Positions 11,802-22,870 of a stretch of DNA of 64,000 nucleotides are shown piece after piece. The stretch lies in contig NC_045145.1 in the NCBI RefSeq assembly GCF_008831285.2, positions 5,082,802-5,146,801 of the forward strand, in the 5' to 3' direction. The DNA comes from Nymphaea colorata. Lineage: Eukaryota > Streptophyta > Magnoliopsida > Nymphaeales > Nymphaeaceae. A program made the translations under genes and the position numbers. Within the stretch, counting starts at the first letter, position 1. Each line of letters begins with the position of its first letter. The notes below the pieces were generated by a model. It saw nothing but the letters and a program-made list of their open reading frames with translations. It had not been told where the DNA came from and did no database searches.

Positions 11802-13326
11802 AAACACGGCCACATCACACTAAAATGGGAAGATATCAATGTGCTGTAGTAGGGAGCTTGACAGGAAATTTATCGGCTCCTAGGTTCAAGTTTGGGTTTC
11901 AATACCCGAAGCACATGAAATCCAAGATTATAATATAAATCTCTTTTGCCTTAAGAGATCCAGATAAATGGGTCCAGCTTAACATTCAGATCCATAAATT
12001 TACCTCGCTGGTTTCAAGCCAAACTATGGTCGAACATAATTTTTGTACGGATTCAATGCATAATGCATACATACATTTATCATCCCTTGACCTATAAGTT
12101 GAAAATTGGAAAGCAAGAGATTTCTTAATAAACTAATAAATGCAAAGTTGAAAATCGCAAAGCAAGAGATTTCTTAATAAACTAATAAACGCTAAGCTGA
12201 CAATTCAATATACAAAAAAAAAAAACAATTCTAACTATTCTAAACACAAATCATGAAATGAAAAAGTTAAAAAGAAATACAACTGAACTGACCGGATTCT
12301 AGTTGATCGAACTATGGTTTAAAATTTTAAAAACGAAAAACACATGAAAATAAGAAAAAGTTAAAACTACTAAAATTTTTCTCACAATGGACATGAAATG
12401 CATAGACATAAAAATAACAAGTAAATGCTGCCTGCGCTACCTACAAAATGCATTTTTCATTAGAAAAATCAGAAATGACTAATTACTCTCAACACTTAGA
12501 CACTCATTGAAACGAGTAAGTTTTATTTGTATATGACATACTCCTTGGAACCTTTAAATAACTTAGAACCTCTGGAAAATCTTTGACAACAATAGACTGT
12601 ACACCATGGATGTTCTGTGTTCATTTAGATGAAGTCGAGCTTAACATTCAACCTTCAGAAGTTTTAATAACATCAAGTGAGATTGCACCTTTATGTGGCT
12701 GGCGGATGATCATAGACCTCAAGAAGACTATTATAAGGGCAACTGACAAATAGCTTTATAAGAAGGGCATCTTGAATTGTTTTTGTTTTCCTACATGATC
12801 AAATAGTCACATCCAAATCCACAATCTAAATTCATATCCCTACAAAGCCTGAAATCCATCCAGTGCATGAGGTCCACTTTCCCAACTGCCGTTGCCCTCT
12901 AAACAACGATAACTTCATGTGTGAACAGTGACAGATAAACAAAACAAGAAAGTAATAAATGGGGCTAATCCATAACCCTCCAAAGTCACAACTAATGAAC
13001 AACTTGAGAATTGAACAGAGCGTTGTGTTAAGTACATGAAAAAAAGAACACCGGCAGATGAATGAACTTAAAAGCGCAAAGCTGCTTCAGTTCGTGGGTA
13101 ACAAATTTGTCCATAATGCACATAAAATATATCTTAATATAACTGAAAACAATAGAAAAATCTAAGAGCTTTGTGAGAAGTACGAAGAGATGCATCTATT
13201 CCAGGCACTAATAATCATTTTGAAAAATCCTGAAAATTGACACCAGAGCTAGCACTGTAGGACATGCAACTACAGCTCTACATGCCATCTCTAAAGTCTG
13301 TTATTCCTTCATACTTCTTGATGCAG
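11802..13326. other. Spacer between element C and the PAP pseudogene
   Basis: AT-rich, with no recognisable gene. It contains a 49-bp unit repeated in near-perfect tandem (about 12094-12191, unit includes AAAGCAAGAGATTTC). The last few hundred bases probably include intron sequence of the PAP pseudogene, because an acceptor-like TTGATGCAG precedes its first visible exon. No earlier PAP exons were found. Confidence 0.5.
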
Positions 13327-13828
13327 GTACGCCTAGCGTCTGGGACATAGATTATTCAACAACTCATGCATTTGGAGCAGAGTATATCGTTTTAGAGCAC
13401 CTCCTTATCCTGGACAGGCCTATTTGCAGCGTGTCATTGTTTACGGGGATACGGGAAAGATTTGGAGACTCCCTGCGCAAGCTTTTGAATGCAAAATGGA
13501 AACTATTTTTTTGATCCAATGTTAATAGGCTTCTGGATATATATTAAATTATCAGCTATACTTATGTGTCTCTGACCTCCATAAAGCATATTCTCGGATT
13601 GTTTTTTTCAGGCTGAGCGTGATGGAACTTCAAATGAATACAACAATTACCAGCCTGGGTGTTTAAACACTACAGATCAGCTTATCAAGGACCTGAAGAA
13701 TACAAATATGGTCCGCCATATCGGTGACCTAAGTTATGCTAATGGCTACTTGTCACAATGGGATCAATTCATCGCCCAGATAGAACGTACCATATATGGT
13801 TGCAAGGTTAGCTACACAAATACACGTG

Positions 13829-13893
<65 letters not shown>
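13829..13893. repeat. (CA)n(TA)n microsatellite
   Basis: A run of CA dinucleotides passes straight into more than 20 TA dinucleotides, inside the intron of the PAP pseudogene and 17 bp upstream of element H. It can extrude or slip, so the length may vary between individuals or be misassembled. Confidence 0.95.
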
Positions 13894-13897
<4 letters not shown>

Positions 13898-13910
13898 GAG
13901 AGAGAATAGC

Positions 13911-15585
13911 TGATGCAAGATGAAAGTATAACCAAAACTTGTAATTGGATCTAGTTAGATTTTTAGTACTTGTAAATAGATCTAGATCTATTATCTATCT
14001 ATCCCTTTCTCTATATAAAGGGATGTTGGTTCATTTTGTAAGGGGTCAAAAGTTCAAAGAAATGAATCTGTTCTTCTTAGTCGTTTGATCATTTGCTTGA
14101 ATTTTAGTTAGTTTAAGGCTAGTTTAGTTTAATTGTGAGTGCAGTTGGATTAAGATCGTTAATCTTAATTCTTTTTTTTTGTTGTTGCTTAATTGGTATA
14201 GGCTTTACGAACATGACCAAAGCAAACCTTGCTGACCTTAGCAAGGCAGAAATCTGATTTATCTATATTAGACAAGGAGTTGTAGAAAAGTGGATGGATG
14301 GGAAGCCTCTTTGGATAGATCAATTCAGAGAAATGTTGTGCTCTATTTTGCATAACACACAAAATCTTCATGGATATCCTTTGACGTTAGGTCGAGCATC
14401 GTCTTCTTCAACCCATGAGCAGGCGGCTCTACTGTTGTCATCTGTACAGGATTGGGAACCGGCTTTTTCTTCTTCTTCTTCTTCCTGTGAACTGACTGAC
14501 AGACGCCTTGGTTGTGGGAAGTTGGTGGCTGGAGGCGTGGCGATCCTTGGCATCACCATTTCCGATTGGTGGAGACGCTGGATGCACAACCACTTGCAAT
14601 GGAACCACTGGCATCACCATTTCCGATTGGCGGAAAGGAACCAAACGATCTACCACCCGACCAACATCCGCCTACTAAATTTCTGGCCGCCGACACCGTG
14701 GGAAGGCGTCTGCAGGAGTGGCGTTCACCGACAAGTACGATTCCAGCTGGGAAAGGCACCAGATTCGCCGCCAACAATAAAGAAGCTGCCCCTTCTCCAC
14801 CTGTTGCTTGTGGGCAAGGTTTGAAGGGGTCGCCTCTCGAATGGGCACCGCCCACCGGCAGGCCGGAGGTGATAGGCAGCCGCCTTCCGCCTCTTCACCC
14901 CCGGTTGTGCCCCCCTCCCGCCCTCTATTTGAGGCGGAAAAAGGGAAGCTTAAGCGGCACCTCGAGCTACCGCTCGAGGCACTCCGCACTCGAGAGTCGA
15001 GGGTTTGGCTGGTCTCTTTTGGGAGCGGTTCAATCTGACTCGGGTTTTGTATCCGATTCGGGTTCATATCATCCGATTCACGAGTATGAGGGTTCGAAGC
15101 CGGGTTTATACCAGTTTGTTCCACATTTAAGACTGGATCTAATTTAGGGATGCCCCCAAGCTCGCGTTCCTTCTCCAAAGCCAAAGCCACCACTAAGCCG
15201 CCACCTTGATCATCATCAAAAGAAAGTAAGCAGACCAACACTTGAACATAGTGGTGGGACCTTTTGTTAAGAATCATTTTGGCACAATGAAAGATTTAAA
15301 CTCGTCGATGACGACTCTTCTTCAATTAAGGGAGTCTGATGATGAAAGCACAAACAAAACTTGTAATTGGATCTAATTAGATTTTTTGTATTTGTAAATG
15401 GATCTAGATCCATTATCTATCCTTTTTTTTATATAAAGAGAAGTTGGTTCATTTTGTAAGGGGTCAAAAGTTGAAAGAAATGAATTGTTTTGTTAGTTTT
15501 GTTCTGTTTTTCTTGGTCGTTTGATCATTTGCTTGAGTTTTAGTTTAGTTTAGTTGTGAGTGCTTAATTTTTTTTTTTTTTTGCA
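13911..15585 (+). mobile_element. Element H: probable non-autonomous LTR retrotransposon
   Basis: Two direct repeats of about 250-280 bp flank a 1.15-kb interior. Both start TGATG, followed within a few bases by ATGAAAG, then share ACTTGTAATTGGATCTA, a TATA box (TATATAAAG, about 14012), GTTCATTTTGTAAGGGGTC and CGTTTGATCATTTGCTTGA. The left copy is about 13911-14192, the right about 15337-15585. After the left copy, TTGGTATAGGC resembles a damaged Copia primer site (TGGTATCAGAGC). The interior has no gag, integrase or reverse transcriptase motif; its right half is GC-rich with a 21-bp direct repeat (about 14549 and 14610). I could not confirm a target-site duplication. This fits a TRIM/LARD-like element, possibly carrying captured sequence. 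Confidence 0.6.
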
Positions 15586-16195
15586 TTAGTAACTGAACCC
15601 TCCCCCCCCCCCCCTAACGGGTCACACTTTGGCGATTCGTCCCCACTTCCATTCCTTGTAGAGGAAGGCTAACAGCTTGCTCGCTGAGAGCTGTATGAGC
15701 GGCAATTTGTCCTGATTTTTCAATAAGAATGAGTCCTAATCTCGCCACCAATTGCTTACTACCACCCTAATACGAAGGAAGGGTGGAAATTCCAAGGCGG
15801 AGATATCCGAGACCAGCGATTTCGGCATCGAAGGTTTTGCCGCTCTCACTGGGAGGAAGGGAAAGGGAAAGGAAGGGAAGGAGTCGGGGAAAAAATTAAA
15901 AAAACGAAAGCCAGCACTAGAGCCCCTGTCCATTTGACACAAAAATGGACACAATCATACTGCTGTGAAAATATGTAGTCTACGGAATCACTATAAAATA
16001 TAAGTACTACTTTACTAATGTCTATTTTCCATCGACGCGACGGCCAGATGGTTCATAAATGAACACAACACGTGTAAAGTTATTCATCAAAAATCTTACA
16101 TGGTTGTCACATTTTATGATCAACAGACAGGAATGCTCATATTCCATGAACCATATATGTACCGTTCTAAATAACACTTCCGATGTTTCATGCAG
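15586..16195. other. Unassigned sequence in the PAP pseudogene intron
   Basis: It begins with a poly-C run (about 15602-15614). An open frame at 15752-15937 ends in a Lys-rich tail, but I do not recognise it. The last about 40 bp before 16196 align with the end of the intron before exon 9 in the intact-structure PAP copy (60018-60108), so the segment up to about 16150 is inserted DNA of unknown origin. Confidence 0.45.
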
Positions 16196-16302
16196 TGGGA
16201 ACCATGAACGCGATTCTATACTACGACGGACTCAGGTGGGGAGTGCGGTGTGGTGGCTGAAACCATGTTCTATTATCCTGCAGAGAACATAGCTAACTTC
16301 TG

Positions 16303-17727
16303 GTGGGTACACTATTTGCAACCGAAGAATTCATGTCTAATTTCCCAAATGGTATCGCCATTTTAAGTCCAGCTGACAATATTGCAAGTACATCAATGGT
16401 TTCAAAATATTGCCAAAAATGAAAACATCACAATATTATCACGATGATATGCCAAGATGTCCCGGATATTTTCTTAAGAGTTTCAAGTTCCAATTCATGT
16501 TTTTAAGCGTGTGATTTACTCTTTTTGCTTCCATTATGCTTGCACTTGTTTTTATTATTATTGCCACAAACATACCAAAAGGGTTGTGTGTGTGTCATTG
16601 TAATAAATATCATTCTTGAGTTTTTTAACAGAAAAGAAAGAAGGAAAAGGAAAAAAAAAAGGAAGAGAAAAGCTGTGATATCATGACAAATAAGAAGGAT
16701 AAGAAGAATTGAGGTTAAAAAAGAGAAAACAAAAACGAGAAGGTAGGGCAGCAGGAGGAAGAAGAAGGGGAAAAAGGAACTGGCTTTCATGGGTTATGTT
16801 TTACAAACTGCAACTGTTTTCAAGACAGCCAAGGGCCTATCTGCCATCATCAAACCATTGATGCTGACGAAAAGGGGGGTGCAAGTTGCAACCCTGCATG
16901 ACCATGCCTAGGATATCAAGAGAGAGCCTAGCTTCACTAGTTATTTTGGCCACCCATAACCACTAAGCCAAGGCATACTAGCTAGCCTAGAGAACCTAAG
17001 AGTAAGCCTAAGCGAGCCTTGTACTTTATGGCACATAACCCATCCAAGTCCAACCCATCTACACCCGAGAGCAGCCTAGGTGATCTTAATTAACCTAAGG
17101 GTGTATTTGGATGTATTACACTCAAGGTTTCCACTTCCAAAAAGTATTGCCAAAATCAATTCTTGAACTGAATAGGTGAGGCTGCCAATTCAGCAAATCA
17201 GCCATTCACCAGTTTGGCTGAATCGGTTGTGACTTGATAGAAAACATTAATTTTTTTTTCAAATAAAAAATAATTAAATAAACAAAATATTCAAACACTA
17301 TTCAAAGACAGCGCTCTTGAATCGGCCACCAAATTGAATAGGATTCCTGCGAGGGGATTCAAATCAGCCGATTCAGACAGCACTGCTTCCAGTAAGTACT
17401 TTATCTAGCTGGAAAAGGGCTGATAGGACTTGCAAAATTCTAATTCCCGTAGCATTGGATTCCTTAAGTATGATTACATTGTTCAAGCATCTCCTGAATC
17501 ATCTCCTATATCCTAAAAGCATATCATTTACAAACTAGAAGTAAGATTTAAACATAGAACATATATGTTGACCTGGTTGTTTGTCCAAATCAACTGAGAT
17601 TTACCGCTTAACAACAAAGATAAACCAGCTTCACAAATTGTTACATATCTAGCTCATACAAACCCCTTCTAAGGTTGTTGACCTCACATCATTAAGATTG
17701 CACTTGAAAGACAGAAGCATAACTTAC
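16303..17727. other. Spacer with no supported gene
   Basis: This includes a purine-rich block (about 16620-16770) that yields spurious Phe/Leu-rich minus-strand frames. No PAP exon 10 or 11 counterpart, LTR or RNA gene was recognised. Confidence 0.45.
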
Positions 17728-17869
17728 CAGTTGTGGTAGTGCAGCTTCAAGCTGATTATACACAAAGTGTGGCTTTTGAACCTTTTTCTGAGACACTCTC
17801 ATGACATTACACCCGGAAGTTGTATTACCCTGATACTTAATTGCTACAGTAACAAAGCTTCCACCGTTC
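17728..17869 (-). other. Possible exon of an unidentified minus-strand gene
   Basis: On the minus strand about 47 codons run without a stop, including GSFVTVAIKYQGNTTSGC and then NVMRVSQKKVQKPHFVYNQ. The segment ends at a strong donor (CTG|GTAAGT, exon end 17728) and is preceded by a weak TAG acceptor near 17869. The composition looks protein-like rather than random, but I do not recognise the family. It lies downstream of SEC61G on the same strand and could be an isolated relic. Confidence 0.3.
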
Positions 17870-18251
17870 TACGATGTATTCATATTTCATAGCTGAAATG
17901 TATATCTAATCTAACTGATAGTTGAATTTAGATGCTCATACATTGGGTCTTCGATCTCAGAAGAAGGACAAATTTGAAAAAAGATATAATGTTATTACTA
18001 CAATTCTAGCCAAATCAATAGATATGGTGTCCTCCGTTTTCATATAAGGGAGGTCCAACGTTTTTATATAAGGCAAATCAAAAGTTAGAAGGAGAGAACA
18101 GTCACTGAGTTGACCCACCGAGCATGCACAAAAATGAAACGCAACATGAAGTATAATCCACCAGTCTGATAATGGCAAATTGGCAATGGCATACCTACCC
18201 CACTGAATTTTGTTTAACGTGAATATCGAATTAGAGCAGCACCTTGTTTAC

Positions 18252-18383
18252 AAAAAGGCAGTTGATAGAAGTTCAGCGATACCAAAGTAGACATCAAGGC
18301 GAACTATTCTAACAAAGTTTGTGCGTCCTGCTCGTAGATCCTTTAGAAAGAGGATCACCATATCACCGTTATCAAGTGTAGTC
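18252..18383 (-). other. Possible second exon of the same unidentified gene
   Basis: A minus-strand acceptor (TGATTTGTAG|G at 18384/18383) is followed by 43 open codons including NGDMVILFLKDLRAGRTNF and VRIVRLDVYFGIAELL, then a donor-like GTAAAC (18251-18246). Together with 17728-17869 it may represent part of a host gene or gene relic on the minus strand. No start, end or family could be assigned, and it may simply be downstream untranslated sequence of SEC61G. Confidence 0.25.
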
Positions 18384-18966
18384 CTACAAATCAGAAAGGA
18401 AATTATCCGATGCGGGCGTGAAAGCTTTAAATCATCATCTAGGTAACTGTGTTTTTTAGAAAAATATTGTGCATGAAGGTATCATCAGAACATAGAACAC
18501 CTAGCAGAGCCATTCATAGATTAGTAGATCCAGTGTGAATGATCCTCCGCTTATTTGGCAGATCGATCGTTCTAGAATTTAGACTTCGATGGTAAATCTT
18601 GTCTCTTTAACATAAGGTAATAACATATTTTGAATTGAACAAGAAAGATTTCCCTCATTAAAATAGAGTAACTTAGACAAATCTCTTAGACAGCTACGAA
18701 GCAAGGTTATGGTACAGGAAGACATAATTGCACGGATTCCGTTCTTGCCGTATCAACATAGAGTAATTTAGACAAATCTTTTCGGTGACTATGAAAGAGG
18801 CAGCAAGTTATTGTATAAGATCGAATGCACAATCGACTAGAATTATACTTTCATTCTTCCACAGCGGGAAGCTCATCAAAACACACGGCAAGAACAAAAA
18901 ATTGGGCCGAATCGAGGAAACCCCAAAAGGCAAACATGATCCACGAACTCTTCGAGACGCGCCTAC

Positions 18967-19277
18967 CTAACCCGATCCGACGATGATGTTGTTGATGGGA
19001 ATGAATATCAGCTTGACGAAGAAACCCACGAATCCCATCACTACAAACCCGATCGCGGTCCTGAACGCGACTTTCGTGAACTCTGAATCAAATTGAGAAA
19101 AAATTCAAGACGAAGCGACAAGAAGGGAAAGGGAGAACAAACGCATCAAGGGATTCAGAGAGGAAGGGAGAGAGAACACGAACCTTTCCTGTCTGGCTTA
19201 TGGCACCTCTTGACAAGGCGAATGCTGTCCTTGGAGAATTCCCTGAGCGGATTGACGACGGAGTCGAGTGCGTCCAT
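18967..19277 (-). CDS. SEC61G: Sec61 gamma subunit (protein translocon), two exons
   Basis: Minus strand. Exon 1, 19277-19184, starts ATG and reads [20 protein letters not shown] then [11 protein letters not shown]. The donor is G|GT and the acceptor TTCAG|AG, with an intron at 19183-19083. Exon 2, 19082-18967, reads [18 protein letters not shown] then [20 protein letters not shown] and ends in TAG. The spliced product is exactly 69 residues, the usual length for plant Sec61 gamma. It has the conserved amphipathic N-terminus with [10 protein letters not shown] and one tail-anchor membrane helix (residues about 38-60). In the endoplasmic reticulum it clamps Sec61 alpha/beta in the channel that imports nascent proteins. 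No lesion is visible. It sits between two PAP copies, transcribed away from the downstream one. Each exon is under 120 bp, so ORF searches miss it. Confidence 0.92.
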
Positions 19278-19980
19278 TTTCCGGCGGCAGAGGAAATCCT
19301 AGGGAGACTCTGGGAAGACGGGAGGAGGGACGAAAAAAGGTAAGAAAAAAAAAAACTAACTTGTAAGTGGTAAAATAAGAAAGAATAGTTGGTAAATAAG
19401 AGACTGACATCACAATATTGTGTAAAATGATAACGTAAGTAACGCACTTAATTCAAATCAACAAAATTTTGATTTTTTTACTATAAAAATTTATATGGTA
19501 TAAGAACTTTTTTTTAATTATTAAAAACCATAATTAAAGTAAAAAAATGACTGATTTAATACGTGTTTCTCATCAAATTGTTCTTACAATCTTACCATTA
19601 CAGAAAAAATATTTTAACAATGATTTTTGAGAGGCATGATGCCGATGCTCTGATCGAGGGAAAAGTATTTTATGAATTGAGCACAAATGTCTCTTATGGC
19701 TACAATTTTTAGTAATTTTGCACTTCGTTTCTCATCAAATGATAAAGCTACCTACGTTTAGAACTTAATTTAAAACTTGCGTCTTTTTAAGTTCTAAAAG
19801 TACAATCAAGTAAGATTTGAGCTCTAATTGTGTAATTATCAACCATATTTGTTAATTTTCAACATGAAACGGTCAATGCTTATCTAGTATATAGATAAAT
19901 GCATATATGAGAGGAAAACAAAAAACTGGTGATTATTGATTACTACAGTTAGTTCAATCTTGACTTAATCCCTAACCGTC

Positions 19981-20025
19981 CCCTCTCTCTCTCTCTCTCT
20001 CTCGCTATATATATATATATATATA
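19981..20025. repeat. (CT)n(AT)n microsatellite
   Basis: About eleven CT units, one CG interruption, then about ten TA units. Confidence 0.95.
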
Positions 20026-20228
20026 AAATAAAGCTATGAGTTTTTTGTTGCAAAGGCTCAACTATAGTTTCAAAATTTAACAGGTGTCAAAATAAATAAA
20101 AATAAAACTCCAATCACTTGAGCCACTTAATGCAAGATCTCAACTCAACTCTTAATGTCATTGAGAGGTTAACACTCATTGGACCAAACCCAAGACGTGT
20201 TGCCCACAGGTTGGACCAACTATACTAT

Positions 20229-20259
20229 TGATTATTTATTTATTTATTTATTTATTTGT
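20229..20259. repeat. (ATTT)n tetranucleotide repeat
   Basis: About seven tandem ATTT units between the SEC61G and PAP genes. Confidence 0.9.
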
Positions 20260-20781
20260 TTTGAGGAAGACATGCAACTATGAATTGGATAAGAGAATAT
20301 GGAGACTTGCTTTAAAGTTGATTAGTTCTTAATAACTCAATTTTATAAAAAATGGGCAAATCAATTTCTGGTAATTTCCGTGTCTGTTACACCATAAATG
20401 ATGCAAATGCGCTCATCAAATGCTAAAAAGTCCACGACAGTAACATAATTTTCAAAAAAAAAAAGAGAAAAAAACACAAGAAATCTTAATAGTCTGCGAC
20501 TCTATACTACTAAGAATTTATATTAAGCATTTGATCAGGCACTAAGATGAAATTACCTTAAAATTAGGCGTCGAGCCCACAGTAACCCGATCCAACTCCA
20601 AATGAACCAAACTTGACCCGTTTCCAGGTCTGCTGCGTCAATCAGCTTCCCCTGATCATGATGGACAAGAATATTCCTACAATCATTCTCTATACTGCAA
20701 GCTTTGATTGTAAATCTATTCTGTTTTTGTTTTTTTTGTTTTTTTCTGTTTTTTGCCTCAAGCAGTAAAATCTAAGACTTC

Positions 20782-20790
20782 TATAAAATA
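20782..20790 (+). promoter_or_regulatory. Candidate TATA box of the PAP locus
   Basis: TATAAAATA lies 495 bp upstream of the PAP start codon in a pyrimidine-rich context. It would give a 5' untranslated region of about 460 nt, long but plausible for a plant gene. Position and motif are the only evidence. Confidence 0.35.
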
Positions 20791-21276
20791 GGGGTCCTCA
20801 TGCAATCTTCGATATCCTAACGCTTAATTAGCTGACCACATAATCAAGTAAAGTAGGAAGAAGCAACCAGCCCATCTTTCGTCCTCTCCTTCTAGCTCCT
20901 GGTTTGTTTTTTGCTCTTTGTGCAGCTTTTCTATGTTGGTATTGAATAAATTTACCAGGGTGTCTTTTTTTGTTCCACACTTGGTTCTGGTTTGTGGGCA
21001 CTCTCTTTTTTAATCCCCAACTCTCCTTTGTGTGTCCATGTGAAAGCGTGATTGGTGAAGCTTTTGGATGGTAGGTTTTGTTTGTTTGTGCTTTTGGATG
21101 ACTGCACGTTAAGAAGAAGGAACTCCTTGTAATGGTTTCAAGGAAGTTAAGAGTGCAATTATTTCTTTCTGACTGGCGTGCTCGTCTTTGCGTTGGATTT
21201 CTGGTATACTTTGTAACATTGGTCACTTTGGTTTTTCTGATTTCGGTGTTCAGCAATTGTCTCTTAGACTCCAAGC

Positions 21277-21453
21277 ATGAAGGATAAGATCTGGACATTG
21301 CTTTTTTTGTGGAGCCTCGTGGGCTTTATGGGTTCCAGTGAGGCGAGGATGTCGGGAGAACAACCACTCTCAAAAATTGCCATTCATAAGGCTATGCTTG
21401 CTCTAGATGAGTCTGCTCACATTGAAGCATCCCCTCTAGTTCTTGGCTTGAAG
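21277..21453 (+). CDS. PAP exon 1 (signal peptide and N-terminus)
   Basis: 59 codons starting ATG. A hydrophobic signal peptide (IWTLLFLWSLVGFMGSSEA) is followed by QPLSKIAIHKAMLALDESA and ASPLVLGLK, typical of the PAP1/27 subgroup. The exon ends AAG|GTAGTT in phase 0. No lesion is visible here. The apparent frame beyond 21453 is intron. Confidence 0.85.
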
Positions 21454-21522
21454 GTAGTTCCTCAGTTCCTGATGATATTCTTATTAGGCAGACGCATTCT
21501 TACTGTGGCTCACTGTGTATAA

Positions 21523-22675
21523 GTTGTAGACTCCTAAAAATTTCAAGTGCTTTTGCAATAATTCCATAATTTTGTTGAGGAAAGGGCTTACTGAATCTTA
21601 ACTTTACCGAGAACGATCTTTACAAAGAAATAAATGAAGCTGTCAAAGTAATTGTGATTCTAATTAAAATCGGTTAAGACACTGTCCTAAATAAAATTTG
21701 TGATTCGCTGGTACTAGGTTCACTATGGGCAGCTATGTCTGATTCCATTCTTTTGACAAACTACTGATTCATGTCTATGAGGTTTTGATGTTCTCTATAG
21801 TTTTTTCGATGGCCGGTAATTGATGCTTTTGTTTGTTGCATAGTCACCAAAAACGCGTTAAAGATACTAAAAATAAGTGTGCTGAAAAACAGCAAAAAAG
21901 CACAGTTTTTTCGAAAAAAATACCAAAACAAAAATTACCCGTTTTAGATTTTTTTTTTCTTGTTTGTTTAATGTGAAACTGCTTGTTCCATTTTCTAATT
22001 TTTATTTGTTGCTTATCTGTTTATTTTTTATGTTGTTTTATTAGTGTCTCATTTATTTTATTTTCCCTAATTTTTAAGATTTCTTAAATTTTGTAAGAAT
22101 TACCAAAATTTCCCCCCTTTTTCCCCATTTTTTCCAAGCTTGTCATACTATACCTAAGAAAAACCTTTATGCTTAAAAGGCAAAAATGATATTTGTGGGC
22201 TTAGGTTCATTCACCATATAAATTTCTCCATCCATCCTGCAAATTTGTGCATGTTGTAGACATGTTTCAAATCATCCGCTGGTTTTGAATGTCGTAACAA
22301 TAGTTTTAGATCCATATTGTTGAAATGGATCAGACTTTATCCCCAATTCATACTTCTCATAGTTGTATAAAATTAACTGCACTGTAACTATCAGAATTAA
22401 GTTGGGTAAAATAATAGTGGAAGGTCAAAATATTAAATCAGTGAGAAAGGATTGGAAAGGAATTACAACTTCAAAGTTCTACTAATAGTTTTTCTTGGAA
22501 CTTACATGTCATCTTCCTGAATTCATATTCTGTGCACCAGCATCCAGCATCCAGCAAGCTTAAAATATGGCAAGAAACGAGGATATGACTGGGAAGTGTC
22601 ACGACTTGAATCATTGAGCTTCAAAGATTTTCTCAGATGAATTAGCGTTAGTAGTACACACAAGTCATTTGAAGC
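21523..22675. other. PAP first-intron sequence left of element G
   Basis: AT-rich intron sequence with many T runs and no recognisable exon or repeat family. It ends at the GAAGC target duplication (22671-22675) of element G. Confidence 0.6.
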
Positions 22676-22856
22676 TGTTAAAGATACAAAAAAGGGGTTT
22701 TCTGAAATATTAGGAAGTTAGGGAAGGTCTCTTTAAATGTTTTGTTACTTTTAGTGGACTTCTCTTGTAATTTTCCCTAACCCTAATCTCTTAATAGAGA
22801 TTAGGGTCACGTAATGCAAGATAACTTTTTGCTGCCTCTCTCTCTCTCTCGTAACA
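22676..22856 (+). repeat. 5' LTR of element G
   Basis: 181 bp, TGTTAAAGATAC to CTCGTAACA. It contains the perfect 10-bp-stem inverted repeat CCCTAATCTC..GAGATTAGGG at 22781-22806 and a (CT)n tract near its end. Confidence 0.95.
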
Positions 22857-22870
22857 TGGTATCAGAGCGG
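22857..22870 (+). other. Primer-binding site of element G
   Basis: TGGTATCAGAGCGG, complementary to the 3' end of initiator methionine tRNA, directly abuts the 5' LTR. Confidence 0.85.

Larger units (their letters stand above)
13327..16302 (+). pseudogene. Purple acid phosphatase pseudogene fragment (3 exons)
   Basis: Three exons match exons 7, 8 and 9 of the larger PAP locus downstream (21277-61264). The exon 7 copy (13327-13459, the same 133 nt) reads RLGHRLFNNSCIW and VIVYGDTGK, with the GDxG metal motif, but has an in-frame TAG at its start, and its donor GT has become AT. The exon 8 copy (13612-13806) keeps IGDLSYANGYLSQWDQF, including the GDxxY motif, but lacks about 18 bp near its 3' end. 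The exon 9 copy (16196-16302) keeps GNHE but has a 19-bp deletion that shifts the frame. The intron between exons 7 and 8 is also alignable to the other copy, so this is a DNA-level duplicate rather than a retrocopy. Exons 1-6, 10 and 11 were not found. The intron before exon 9 is swollen by element H. Confidence 0.88.
19278..20781. other. Intergenic region between SEC61G and the PAP locus
   Basis: A divergent promoter region should lie here, because SEC61G reads left and PAP reads right. The sequence holds poly-A/T stretches, a (CT)n(AT)n microsatellite (about 19981-20025) and an (ATTT)n tract (about 20229-20259). No coding sequence was recognised. Confidence 0.5.

Noticed and set aside
13708-13935. 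Frames ending in Ile-Tyr repeats
   Set aside because: The tail is translated (TA)n microsatellite; the real content is the PAP exon 8 copy plus the repeat.
14294-15277. Frames of 100-211 codons inside element H
   Set aside because: Overlapping frames exist on both strands in a GC-rich block and none shows a recognisable domain; I treat the block as unassigned cargo.
15640-15730. Stretch with GAGAGCTGTATGAGCGGC that faintly recalls an organellar group II intron domain
   Set aside because: The match is a few bases only, and no paired stem or flanking organellar gene was seen.
20828-21298. 156-codon minus-strand open frame over the PAP 5' region
   Set aside because: It overlaps PAP exon 1 and its untranslated region in antisense. 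It has no recognisable domain and is best read as a shadow.
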